Assembly: GCF_030272615.1 (NCBI RefSeq)
Contig: NC_081407.1
Location: forward strand, 269,068,575 to 269,132,574
Length of the DNA stretch: 64,000 bases
Direction: 5' to 3'
Source: Cryptomeria japonica
Taxonomy: Eukaryota; Streptophyta; Pinopsida; Cupressales; Cupressaceae
The notes under the pieces: model-generated
The model's database searches: none
Told to the model about the DNA's origin: nothing
What the model saw: only the letters and a program-made list of their open reading frames with translations
Translations under genes and position numbers: made by a program
Part shown: positions 11,850-24,042 of the stretch, in pieces
Position numbering within the stretch: position 1 is the first letter of the stretch
Layout of the letters: each line of letters opens with the position of its first letter

Positions 11850-13620
11850 TACATATCCCACCAATCTCTAGAACATAAATACATAATGTGTACTTTATAT
11901 GCTAACTACCATTATAATTTATTGTCTTTCAAAAAAACCACTCCACATAGTGACCAATTTTATATAAATAGAATTTAATTAAATGATAATAAATATTAAC
12001 AAGTTTTCAATATTTTTAATTATTAAAATAAAAATATAAATAGGACCCATTTTATATAAACAATGTTTAAAAAAATTATTAACAAGTTTTCAATGTTTTT
12101 AATTATTAAAATGAAAATACAAATAGGTGAAATCAATTCATCATATTTATTTTTGGGTAGCATAAATAAAGTCCATAATGACCATAAATGATCTCCTTTT
12201 CATTTTGAAGAATTTTCAAAATCTTATTTTAAGATCATTCACAAGAAGCATTTTTTTAAAACCAAAAAGCATTCTAGATTGTCCATTAATATTGTTTCAA
12301 TAACACCAACAAAGTAGCATATTTACTAAAGACTTTTGAATTCAACAATTAAATGTATCTTATATTTGGATAATAAGTCACTTAAAAATTATGATTTAAG
12401 GGATATATAATTACTTGTAAAGTTGGATAAATAGGTAGTTTTATATTTATATATTAAGTCACTTTAAAATTACTAGATGAAAGTATAATATAAAATTAGT
12501 TTTATATTTATATATTAAGTCACTTTGATATTGTTTCAATAACACCAACAAAGTAGCATATTTACTAAAGACTTTTGAATTCAACAATTAAATGTATCTT
12601 ATATTTGGATAATAAGTCACTTAAAAATTATGATTTAAGGAATATATAATTACTTGTAAAGTTGGATAAATAGGTAGTTTTATATTTATATATTAAGTCA
12701 CTTTAAAATTACTAGATGAAAGTATAATATAAAATTAGTTTTACATTTAAATATAACATTATCTTAAATTTAAAGTAATAAAAATTCTACTTAAAGAAGA
12801 TAAAATTAGAAATGAAGTTAATGATGAATTTAGTGTTGAACATAAGAATGATTTAATGTTAAATCTATTTATCAATATTAAGATAACTTTTAGAATAATA
12901 TTACTTCTAAGTTTCAAATATGACATAATAAAATTATCTTCAATATTACATCAATATCATTTATCTAAATATATAGATTTAACCTAAAGAAAATAACATA
13001 TAACTTAAAGATATTTACAAACATACTTCATTTAAATGTTGTCGTGTAAGACCTGTCTTCACATCTACCAATCCTATCATGATCTCAAATCTTCCAACTC
13101 AATAAAGCCAATTTAAAAAAAATAAATAAAAATAAAGCCAAGAAACCCAACCACAAATATTTCATCACATAAACTAATTGAATTATCCTAAATTCCTGAT
13201 GACTCATCTCTGCTAAATTCCATGACCAACCTTCTCACTGAAGTGGCGTTGAAGAAATTTTTGACAAGTGAGATGGGTTCTATGTCACTACAAATATGCC
13301 CAAAACAATTCAGTATGTTCTTCAGTGAGAAATTAATGGAAGATGCTCTTCTGGATGCATTTAATGCTAGATAGCCAGAACCAGAACTGAAAAATAACAT
13401 AGGAAGCAATTGGAAAACAAGAATCAGAACTGAAAAATGGCCTAGGAATCAACTGGAAACAATTACGGCCAGCAAAATCATATTATCCGAACTTGGAAGG
13501 CCCGGAAAACATTGAGAGATGTTTTTTATCAGTTAATTTTATGCTGTCTGTCAAAAATGGTGGCCGACTGATTAGAAATAATAGAAATGTGCTTCTAATT
13601 GTAAATTATATTTCTTTGTT
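11850..13620. other. AT-rich intergenic DNA upstream of the kinesin gene
   Basis: No gene is supported. It holds a large tandem duplication (listed separately). A TATAAAAATA at 13628-13637 just right of this interval is only about 26 bases before the kinesin ATG, too close to serve as its TATA box unless the 5' leader is almost absent. Confidence 0.5.
12291..12755. repeat. Tandem duplication, 239 bp x 2
   Basis: The unit starting ATTGTTTCAATAACACCAAC occurs at 12291-12529 and from 12530 to about 12755. The copies differ at very few sites (for example GGGATATA versus GGAATATA) until the end of copy 2. The TATTAAGTCACTTT word also recurs inside each copy. Confidence 0.9.
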
Positions 13621-13662
13621 CTTCGACTATAAAAATAAGGACGAAGAGAGGCGGTCGTGAAA

Positions 13663-16600
13663 ATGAACCCTGTTTATGAAATTATGGAATTTTCTTGTTT
13701 AAGTTCTCTTGTTTTTCTGTTTCCAACGCTCTTATTTGGTATCATATATGCTTGTTCACTGTGGAGCTGCAGCACTTCAAAATCATCTCCAAAGAAGGCG
13801 AATAATCATTGTCATACTGATTCTTATACAACTTACACCCAGACAAGGATATGTTCTTCTGCTTTTGCTCTTTTCAAAAAGAGGTTTAAGGCCTTGATGC
13901 AGAGGCAGAGTCACTCGGACAAAAATGGCAAGCCCCAAAGTGAAGCCTCTGAACTGCCAGTGCTTCCTAAGCCATCTGGTCCGGTGTATATGCTTGAAAG
14001 AAGATTAGTACAGAGTAGCACAAGCCCTTCAGATAGTTGTAGCTGGACTTCAGAAACACCAACAGAAAAGAAACTGTTGACTCCACTTTGCAGCAATTCC
14101 ATCAGTGTGGAAAATTCAAGGCCCTGCTTTAAGCGGTCAGAGGAATTATGTTGTGCTGTTACAGATGGACAATTTCAAGTTAGTAATAAGAGTAGGAAGA
14201 GCAGAAGGGAAACCGTTTCTGAGCTTACACAAAGGGTTATGGTTTATGTTAGGGTGAGACCTCTGTCAAAGAAAGAAGAAGAAATGGGTGCCCGTAGTTG
14301 TGTTGGTACTGTGAGCAACAAGGACATCTTATTGAAAGAGATTGGAAACAAGGAAATTTCAAGTTCCAAGAGGAATTGTAGTCAGACTTACACATTTGAT
14401 GCGGTTTTCCCTGAAGATGTTGAGCAACAAGAAGTTTACAACACAAGGTAGTTAATTTCCCTTCTTTTTTCCCCTTTTTTTTCAGATTGCATAGTTCGAA
14501 GTGCATCAAAAGAGGGCTTCACTGGGTTACCCAGGAATGAATGCCTGCATTCCAACTATGCCTCATTGCCCAAAGCCACTACAGATTACAGACTAGTTTA
14601 ATTTATAAACTGTGTTAATTATACTAAAAACTACGTGTAATTCTAATCATAGAGATGGTAACTTAATGGGATGACACATTCTGGGTCATTAGAATACATT
14701 GACCTGTTCCTTGCATCTTCATATCTCTCTGCCTCTATTGTTTTTTGATGGAGATACTCTTGTTTTCAATTTATATCGCCAGAAAACCTAGATATAATTG
14801 TCGAGTTTGTTCAAAGTTCAAACACTGTTTTAATTAGTGACTACCCAATGTCTTCCCCTAACAACAACATTTTAGCTATATTTGCAATTTCGCTTATCAT
14901 CTGTGTGATGTGCCACCACACAAAATGACCGTCCTAGTAGTGAAGACAAGTACCAAAGGTGTTAAGGCAGGGTTTCCATATATAAGTAAGGGCTTCCGTA
15001 TATAAGTAAGGGCTTTTGTCAAAGGATGCATGCATGTTTTATCAATTCATTCCCTCAAATAGATTGGACATAAGATTCATCCACCACTGGAGATTGAAAG
15101 AGAATAATCCCTTGATTTCCACCACTAAATAAGCAGATGGTAACCACTGACTCAGATTTATGTGATCTCATTCAGAGATTACAGTTGAGCTTCATTGTGG
15201 CAGACAACTGAGGATTCAAGGCAGACAGGTGAAGGAGTTGAGATCACTTGCATAGGCCCTAGTTGTGAGTTTGCTGCCAAGCTGTGCGACCATTTCAGTG
15301 TTATAATTGCTGAAATTTAGTGGCTATCTCAGCACCATTTCCTTGTATTTGATGGGCAGCTTGTTGAGCACCATATATAACAAATTGATTGCTGGTTTTC
15401 TGTGATAATTGATTTGGATCTGTAGTTTCAGAAATATCTGTGATTCTTAAACTAGAAGTGAATAATAGATTGTGACTGGGCTACTGTGTTGTTAGTTTGT
15501 AAGTGATTGTATTCAATTCCTGGCAATATATCTGATTTTTCAGATAATCCAATCTTGATTTGTGACAAAAAAATTTCAATTATAAGGTGAGCAATTTAGT
15601 CAGATATTAATCAATTCCTATAGGTTGTATTACAATATGCAACATGTAGATTTTCTAAAGTTAATATGCAACATGTAGATTTTCTAAAGTTAATAATTCA
15701 GATTAGCTTAGATTTTAAATTGTTTGTAGTTATGCTATGTTTTTTAAATGATCTGTAGTTGATTGGAATGAATACTTCCAGCACTGCAGAGCTTGTTGAT
15801 GCTATTCTCCATGGAAGAAATGCATGTGTGTTTTGCTATGGAACGACAGGAGCAGGCAAAACTCATACAATGTTGGGAACCGTTAAGACTCCAGGTGTGA
15901 TGGCCATGTCGATAAAAGATGTCTTTACAAAGATTGGGCAGCAGAACTGTTACCATGAACCAGTAGTTATGCTTTCTTATCTTGAGATTTACAATGAATC
16001 TGTGAAGGATCTCCTCTCACCTGGCAGGCCTCTTGTTCTGAGAGAGGACAAACAGGTTTGCTATAGTCCTATCTCAAGCTCTTTGTGTGAACATTTGGGG
16101 TTTCTTTTATGGACCTGAATGAACTGATATCCTGTCAGGGCAATGTCTCTTCACTAGGGATCACCCAGCATAGGGCTCATTCAACTAAAGAGGTATGATT
16201 TTCATTTTTCTATATAAACTTGGATATACAAGAGAGAAGCAAATCAATAACAAGGTTGTATAAATAAGCTTGCAGGTAATGGAATTGCTTTATCAAGGAA
16301 ATCAGAATAGAACTACAGCATCCACTCGAATGAATGAGACTTCATCTCGGTCTCATGCCATTTTTCAGGTTTGCTTTTCATACTTGCATTGGCTCAGCTA
16401 ATGATACGAGTTGAGTTCTTTACTAGGGAGTTTTTTGACGTAAAGTTTATGTATATTGAATCTTAAATGGCCTTTTAAAGAATCTATTACTATTGCAGGT
16501 TATGGTGGAATGGAAAGTAGATGGGGGGTTAAGCACTGTTACCCGCAAGGGTAAACTGTCTCTGGTAGATTTGGCAGGGTCCGAGAGGGCTGTGGCCACA

Positions 16601-18602
16601 GATCAAAGGACGGTCAGATCTACAGAAGGAGCCAACATAAACAAATCACTATTGGCCCTTAGTAGCTGTATAAATGCTCTAGTTGAAAGGAAAAGGCACA
16701 TACCTTACAGAGATTCTAAACTTACTCAACTTCTCAAGGTGTGCATATTATTATCCCTGGGATTTTTAACAGTTTCTTTTCTTTTCTCACTTGTAAGTTT
16801 TTAGAAAGACATCGTAAGGGATTTGCACAACATATTTCTACATAACAATCGCAAATGTTTGCATACAGAAAAGAAAAAGTTACCCCTAGCTTGTGGCTCA
16901 TCGGACAGTGTGATGATTAAAACTTGGCATTGTTGTTGTAGTCACCAAAGTTTAATCCCCCACAAGACTATTTTGATTGTGGGCATTATGTCCTCGCTTA
17001 TACATTGTGCTCGAAGATTTGAACCTTTGCATTGAAGTTGTCGGTGTTAAAACCATTCTCTTCATGCTCCAAACCTTATATCGGACAATGTGCTCAGTAC
17101 TTTATGTCCCAGATGAACTCCTGAGCATACAGGTTTGGACTACTCATATTAAAGCAGTGCATTCATGCTGGAGATAAGAACCCTCATCTGTGATCTCACC
17201 ATGCTTGAGCCAGTCTAGAAATTCCCATGTTACTGATTAGAAAAAAAAAAGAGCTACCAGCAGTTACTGTAAGTGTACAACTTGTTTAGCATTTTTCATC
17301 TTGAAAAATATAAAATTCCATTGGCAAGCCATTTCCATAGCATTGCATGTCTAGAAAGAGGAGGAAATTTACTACCTTGATCCAAACAAAGGAACAACTA
17401 AAATCCCTTCTGTTCATTTTAGACTCCCCATGTTTGCTTAAAGAAGTATGTTTTGAAGGATGCTTAAACAGTTTCACAGTTGGTGCTAAGATTCTTGGTG
17501 ATATTCTCCCGCAGTCTTTTAAGAACTAACCTGGATAGGCGTTGAGTGATTGCAGGATTCATTAGGTGGAACCTGTCAAACTGCCATTATTGCAAATATC
17601 AGTCCAAGTAATTTAACTTATTCAGAAACAAAGAACACTCTTCACTGGGCAGATCGGGCAAAAGAAATTCGCACAAGAGTAAGCTATGACTAGATCTTAA
17701 ATCAATTTCTCTTTTAACAATTTAGTTTTATTTGGAACTGGTCAAGAAAAATATCTTTGATGGGGAAACCTATGATGTTGCAGGCCTGTATTAATGAAGA
17801 GTTGGAGAAACTTGAAGTCCAAATTGAACACTCCAAGCTGCTCCTTGAAATGCAAAAGGAGATTCAACAATTAAGAATGCAGAATGATCAGTTGCAGCGA
17901 AAGTTAATTGCTGTGGAAAACCAAAGACTAGATTCTACTCCATCTGGGCTTTCCTCATCTCGCATGCTCCCTTTACCTAGTACTGTCCACACTCCCAGGC
18001 CCGAGTTGTCCAGCAATGGTCATTGGACAGAGCAACATGCCAAAGAAGTTAACATTCAAGAGCTAAATATGAACCTCCAGCCTTTCAAAGAGGAGTCTGA
18101 TCATTTGAAAATAGAGTCTGCTTTGAAGGAGAAACAACTCACCACCCATCTTTTGTCTCTGAAACGAGAGTATAGTCTCCAGCTGAAGCACAAGGATGGC
18201 ATCATAGGCAAGCTTTGTGAAACGGCACCTGACCTAGAACAGAGGATTCAGAGTACTAATTTTGGTCGAATAAATGCTCCTCTTCCTGTGATAAAGCCAC
18301 TGCCGTCTCTTGAGAAACCAACAGGGAAAACTATTTCTGCCTCTCAAAATGACTATAACGGCGCTCATTCAAAAGCTGATCAATGGGGAAGAAAACCTAG
18401 CTTCCCAAATGTACAACTGAGGAACCCATCTCCATCTCCCTCTGTTGTGTTTACTTTTCCTGCATCAAGGAAAAAACGTGCCTTTGGGGATATCACCAAA
18501 AGACCTGCAGCCCCAAAAAGCAGAAGTAGAAGCAATATCAGGGATATCACCAAAAGACCTGAAGCCCTAAAGAGCAGAAGCAACATTAGGGATGCACCTT
18601 AA
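13663..18602 (+). CDS. KIN8A: Kinesin-8 family motor protein, KIN-8A-like, seven coding exons
   Basis: A plus-end-directed microtubule motor of the kinesin-8 class, whose members limit microtubule length. Exons: 13663-14447, 15782-16055, 16139-16192, 16276-16368, 16499-16738, 17556-17678 and 17784-18602; all junctions are GT-AG, phases agree, and the total is 795 residues. The motor domain runs from about residue 191 to 523: P-loop G-T-T-G-A-G-K-T (282-289), switch I N-E-T-S-S-R-S-H (391-398), switch II D-L-A-G-S-E (426-431), then [10 protein letters not shown]. The motor agrees closely with Arabidopsis KIN-8A as I recall it, including L-S-P-G-R-P and A-T-D-Q-R-T. A heptad-rich coiled coil follows (about 524-570), then a second (about 620-670) and a basic tail with a repeated D-I-T-K-R-P unit. 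Exon 2's acceptor at 15781 is fixed by phase and homology. The first 30 residues are hydrophobic, which is odd; an internal Met may be the true start. Introns are 1334, 83, 83, 130, 817 and 105 bp. An AATAAA at about 18899 may serve polyadenylation. Confidence 0.88.
15634..15691. repeat. Tandem duplication in kinesin intron 1, 29 bp x 2
   Basis: The unit AATATGCAACATGTAGATTT plus nine bases occurs at 15634-15662 and 15663-15691. A second small duplication with a 20-bp period (TATATAAGTAAGGGC twice) lies at 14974-15014 in the same intron. Confidence 0.85.
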
Positions 18603-20005
18603 ATACTTCTACAGGTACGCCACATTTTTAATTAGAATTGCATTTTGTTTGGACAGCAATATTCTTTGTTAAGTTATATATGATTGTTTACTCTATTCCA
18701 AATCCATATGTGATCAGACGCAGGAGTAGACGCACTGTTTTAGTCTGAATAACTTACCAGTGGAAGGTCAGCTATTGAAGACATGGGTTCCATTTGTCCT
18801 CCGTCAGCATAAATTGACTAAGGCAGTAAAGGAATTATAAAGGCCGCCCTTCAAAGATCAGAGTACCAAAGTGCATATAAAGAGAAATGTGAGCGAAAAA
18901 TAAACCACACGCAAATCCTAAAGAATAGAGCTTAAGAAAACCATACAAAAGAAGCCGCTCAGGGATATAGCATGCCAAAAAAATAATGGATGTCCTATTG
19001 TTTCAGTTGTTGATGTTGCATAGAAGATATTACTGTTCCACATGTTAGATGTCCATGAAACAACAATTCTGGCATTCTTGTAGAAGAAATTCAGAAATAT
19101 TATAGAAATTATCTTTTCAAATTCGACAAACCTATTTAAAATTGAACAAGTGCCATTAGCAGCCAGGACGACTAGTTGTTGTCTTAATATTGGAGTGTAA
19201 ATAATAAATGTAATAAGATAAGTGTATAAATAATATTTGTATTAATAATATTATTATATTAATTATATATAAAATACTTATTCAAAATTGTAATTAATAT
19301 ACTAAAATATTAAATATAATTAGTATTTTTATTTTATTATCTATATTTTATATAAAATAAAATAATAATATTATTATTATAAATTGTTTTATAAAATTAT
19401 AATTGTAATAATAAATATTTTTTTAATACAATTATTATTAAATTATTGAAACTATTGATATTAGGTGGAGTAGATTGTAAGCTTACATTATTAGCATTCT
19501 ACTGATATGTTATTATTTTTTCATATTTTAACGAAATTTTCATATGTAAATAAACATTAAATTTTCTCCAAGTTCAGATGCAAATATTTTAAATAAACAA
19601 GTTTGAATTTTTATTTTTTTAAATTTTGTGGACTAAAAATATGAATGATAACTATTTCTTGAACATGGAATTGGAAATTCCACTTTATAATGAAAAGAAA
19701 AATTGATTCTTTTTAAATTATTATATTCCAAGATAAATTTGATAAAAATGAGGTAAATGAACAAAGTATTCTCCTTTATTCTTTTAATAAAAAACTATAA
19801 TGTATTTATAATTTAATTGAAAGGATCTCTTTGCCCTTGCTTAAAATTTGAAATCTCTTTATTTCTAAAATTTTATTCAAAAGCTAGGATAGTAGTTTAT
19901 ATAGTTTGATTGAATTGCCATCAAAGAAGCAGCTTCAAGAGTAGAGTTGTGGGAAAGTGAGAAGGATGAATATTTGGGCCTATTCCTTGACAAAGTAGGG
20001 CTACT
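18603..20005. other. Kinesin 3' flank and AT-rich intergenic DNA
   Basis: The first 300 bases are probably kinesin 3' untranslated sequence. From about 19190 to 19450 the DNA is almost pure A+T with AATAATATTATT-type words. No gene is supported. Confidence 0.5.
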
Positions 20006-20808
20006 TTAGGGGAAGAGCACCAATAGATAACATAGTCCAATAACTGTCACCTTATTGTCATGTTGACCCCCCAATAGCTGTCATAGTGAAAACATCGTTA
20101 ATAATTTTTTTTTGTACCAATAGTCGATCATTTTTTGTAATTAATTGGCCCATTTGTGCACAACTATTGGAACATTTGTCCCATTTGTGTACCACTATTG
20201 GAGCATTTGTGCTCCACTATTGGGACATTTGTCAACGAGTACTAGCGATTTTGAGTTGACGGTTACTAGAACATCTTTAGTTAGGTATTAGGCGACACTT
20301 TGAAATGTGTACTTTTTTACCTTTGTGTGCATAACTGATTCCACAACGTGCATCGTTACTACCCAGAAGCCAAATCAATAGCTATAAGCAATTAAGTCGC
20401 ATACGAAGAGAACTAAAAAATAATGATCAAACTTAAGTACTCTATAAGTTTTTTATTATCATTGCTCTAAACTTTGAAGGTATTTTGAATTGATGAAGAA
20501 GTTGTATAGGGTTTAATGCTTTTTAAGATAAACTTATTTTCATATTGAACTCAAAATTTTGTGGGCATTGAAGCTAGTTTCTCTCTTTGTGTATATTCAG
20601 GGAATGGTTTCAAATATCTGTCTTAGGCCCTCTGAGCTTTTTAGGAATTCTGGATCTTCATCTGTAATCTTTTTCAACAATTAATACATAAACTTGGCTC
20701 TGCCTTTATTGATCAAATAATAATAATAATAATCAAAATCCGATGTACCGTTTAGGATTTGTGGGTGCGTGAAGTTAGCTATGCCGGCTACTGGTGCTCT
20801 TCCCCTAA
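20006..20808. mobile_element. Non-autonomous DNA element with about 20-bp terminal inverted repeats
   Basis: The left end reads TTAGGGGAAGAGCACCAATA (20006-20025) and the right end is its reverse complement with one change (20789-20808). No clear target-site duplication was found. Inside the left half is a short array of about 32-bp units around CCATTTGTG and ACTATTGG (about 20146-20235). The right half holds a LINE 3' end (20677-20734), so a LINE fragment probably inserted into the element. There is no transposase. Confidence 0.55.
20677..20734 (+). repeat. LINE 3'-terminal motif, copy 2, with AAT-repeat tail
   Basis: It carries ATTAATACA, CTCTGCCTTTA and GATCAAA as at 2252-2297 but ends in a run of AAT repeats. 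The preceding 250 bases are probably the 3' untranslated part of the same 5'-truncated LINE. Confidence 0.55.
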
Positions 20809-21728
20809 TATGTTTACCTTTTATTAATTTGACAACTATGTCGTGGACAATTTGTCTTAGTGTTAATTATAAGCTTGATATTTCACAATTTCATGAATTT
20901 TATTTCATTTTATTTTGGTTATCTATTTGCTAAAAAACTAAATAACACGGATTGTGGAAATCACATAGCATTAATTAAATAACAACCAAGACAAGGATAC
21001 GCCATAATGTTTACTTCAAATTTTGGAAGATTGATATTGATAAGTTCAATTTGTTTTTGGTGAATTTAAAACAATATTAACATAAGTATAATTTGTCTAA
21101 TGTTGTTTAAAACTTTATGATGTTTATTTCATATATTAGAAGATTGACATTGATTAAATTTAATTTATGTTTTTTAAATTTAGAAATGAAGAAATTATTT
21201 TTCTTTCTCCGTAAAATGCAATAGATTTTGCCATAATTTCATTAATATCAATAAAAATTTACATCTTAGGGATGTAAGGTATCCCAAATCACAACAAAAT
21301 TGAGCATAAATCTAGTATGTAATATTTTGTGTCCCATCTATAGTATACCGGAACTAAATACAAGGGAAACAAAACCAGACAAAAAGCCAAACTTTGTCGC
21401 ATCCTTCTCTTTCACACTCTGAATTTATGGACCAAAATGGCCATCTATCTAAATGCTTGGTACGTAGGCATCTGCAAATGCAATTAAAACACACACTCGA
21501 GAGCCCATGGGGCTTGGATTTGGTGATCTCAGTGGGTTGGCCAACATACATCATCTGCCTTTTGTATAATAGACATGACACTTCCCATACCTAGTATTAT
21601 GTCATAGCACCATCCAATAGTGCTTTCTGGTAGGGATTAAACCATCTCTATCGTTAGATGGCAATGCAATGTTATTTCATAATTCCCATCTCAACTTCTA
21701 AGGTGGAAAATCCTCCAATCAATACTTC
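20809..21728. other. AT-rich intergenic DNA, nothing recognised
   Basis: Short open frames on both strands around 21354-21594 overlap one another and encode nothing recognisable. Confidence 0.5.
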
Positions 21729-21733
21729 ATGAT

Positions 21734-23701
21734 TGTGAGATTTTGCCAAGATCAAGAGCTCAATAAAATGTACAAAATAGAGAGAAAAAATATAGGACAA
21801 GAATAAACTATATTCTCATCAATAGATAGAAAAAAGATCAATAGTTGTTACATACAATGAAGATGAGCCTTCTTATATAGGCAAGGCTATATGGATATGT
21901 GAGCACACAAACATGACATGTGGCTCAATAAGAAACAAGGGTAGGTAGGAAATAGGTGTGGGTAGGTAGGAGAAACAATAAAATATTCCACATGAGGTGT
22001 ATCACCCACCGAAGGTGGAATTATCACTCCACAATAAGTGGATATGATAGAGTAGTAACAAGATCACACCATAAAAGGTGGAAATTATCCTACGCACACT
22101 ATCCCAATGTGGCACAAACACCCAAGTGTCTCATACCCAAACTACTATGAAATGCATTTCCTAAGTAAACTTAAGTAAGGTGTAATAATATCCATGATGA
22201 ATAATTATTTGCACCTGTAGAAGTATAAAAAGGACCATATTCCTAAATGAATATTTAATGTTCATTTTATTCTCATTCCTCTATTTAGTTAAATCTAATT
22301 TAATTAAATCATCCACATTCCTTTATTTAATTAAATAAATTATTCAATTTATTTATTTAAATTCACTTAAGCCTTATATATCATTTAATTAAATAAATTA
22401 TTTTATTTAATTAAAGCTTTTCTCTCTACTTTTAATTAAATTTACATTTAATTAAATAAGTTCACCCCAAATAAATAAATCTAATTTATTTAATCCTCCA
22501 CTTGCAACCATAATTGAAATAAAGCAATTTATTTTAATTAAAATCATATTATCCCTCACCCACTTGCAAAATCCTACATCTCCCACTTGCCTCCTAAACC
22601 CCCTCCTAAAAATCTTCTAGAACCCATCTAATCCTAATCAATTAGCCTAAATCCTTCAATTATCCCCTTTCCCTAAATTTGAGGATGTCACTTCTCAAAT
22701 TTGGAGTAAAGTCTTCCAAAGGCATTAAAGCCTTTATGCCTTCAACAAGCTAACTTGTTGAATACCCCCAAATTTGGAAGGACTCTTACAAATTTGTCCC
22801 CAAAGTCTTTCAAACCATTAATGGTTAACTAACCCTTTGTGGCATGGTTAGAGACTTTTTTCCTAACTCAACCCTCATCTAACCCAGGGGTCTCATCAAG
22901 CATTCATTGCTTTGACCATGGTTATCCTTTTAACCCTTGCACAAGAGTTTATCCTTTGGGTAAAAGCTTTATCCAATAGTTAATCTAAACCTAACCTTAA
23001 CCCTTACCTCCTAAGGTAACCATGAGGTCTTCTCAAGCATTTAATGCTTCTTGCATCCCCTCTCAAGCAGTCTTATGTTGACAATTGTCACCATTTCATT
23101 GGTGAGAATTGTAAACATGGATTGATAACTTTCAATCCTGGCCCTTGATAAGATTATCCAATCTTGACCATCCATTGCCCTATTTTTCCTATAAATAGAG
23201 CCCTCATCCCTCCATTTTATCATCCAAGTCTTTAGCATCATACTTATACTCAATTTTAGCAAGCATCTAGCCTCTCTTTGCAATAGAAATAAATCTAATA
23301 ATCATTTTAGAAGCATTTCTATCATCTTAGTTAAATCATATAACTAGTATATCATGTTAGGATAGTATTTTTTACTAATCTTGTCTTCTTATCATCTAGT
23401 TTAGATCATTTGTTAAAATCATGCATAAATAGGATGCATTCATACTAAAATTTAATCTAAAATATCCCTCATTCTTACATTTGTCATCCCTAAGTCACTT
23501 TGCTCGGTGATTTGAGAGCAAAGGCATTGGCTTGAGGGATATTGTGAGATAGAGAACAATGAAACACCCCTTGGGAAGTTGAGTTATTCCTCATAGCTCC
23601 ATAACTTGCACCAAGAGTCCCATTGGTGTGTGGGCAAGTCTTTGAAATTTTTTCATAATTTCAGTTTCATTGAACCACTTTTCCCGCATATAGCACCAAC
23701 A
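21734..23701 (-). repeat. 3' LTR, 1968 bp, full-length form
   Basis: It is bounded by the polypurine tract (AAGGGGGGG on the minus strand) and by the left target duplication. Its 21734-22215 part matches the whole of the other LTR. The extra 22216-23697 segment is absent there. This segment is AT-rich with TTTAATTAAATAA words and encodes nothing recognisable. Confidence 0.85.
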
Positions 23702-23710
23702 CCCCCCCTT
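23702..23710 (-). other. Polypurine tract
   Basis: AAGGGGGGG on the minus strand, immediately before TGTTGGTGC of the 3' LTR. It would prime second-strand synthesis. Confidence 0.8.
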
Positions 23711-24042
23711 AAGTGAAAGTTAGGGGAATGCACTTAAGTCTACAATGCAACTAAGCAATGCAAGATGGGTCCCGGCTACGAAGCCATGTTAGGTACCCAT
23801 GTACAAATGCAAATGCAAAGAAAACCAATGAAATGAAATCTCTCACAAAGCGGGGAAAGAGAGAAAAACCCAATGGGAAAAAACCCTCCCCCAAAAGAGA
23901 AATGAAAGCTATACAAGAGAACTCTCATAGAAGCATGTGAGGAACAAAACCCCATGTGAGGAAAAAGTCCCCCCCCATATGAGAGAAGAAGAAAAGCTAG
24001 GAAGACCCCCCTCAATGTAGAATCTTTACCAATGATAGAAGC

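Noticed and set aside
13657-13662. GTG at 13657 as kinesin start
   Set aside because: The ATG at 13663, two codons later, is the first standard plant start.
15759-15781. Kinesin exon 2 starting after the AG at 15757-15758
   Set aside because: It would bring an immediate in-frame TGA given the two leftover bases of exon 1; the AG at 15780-15781 keeps phase and matches kinesin-8 homology.
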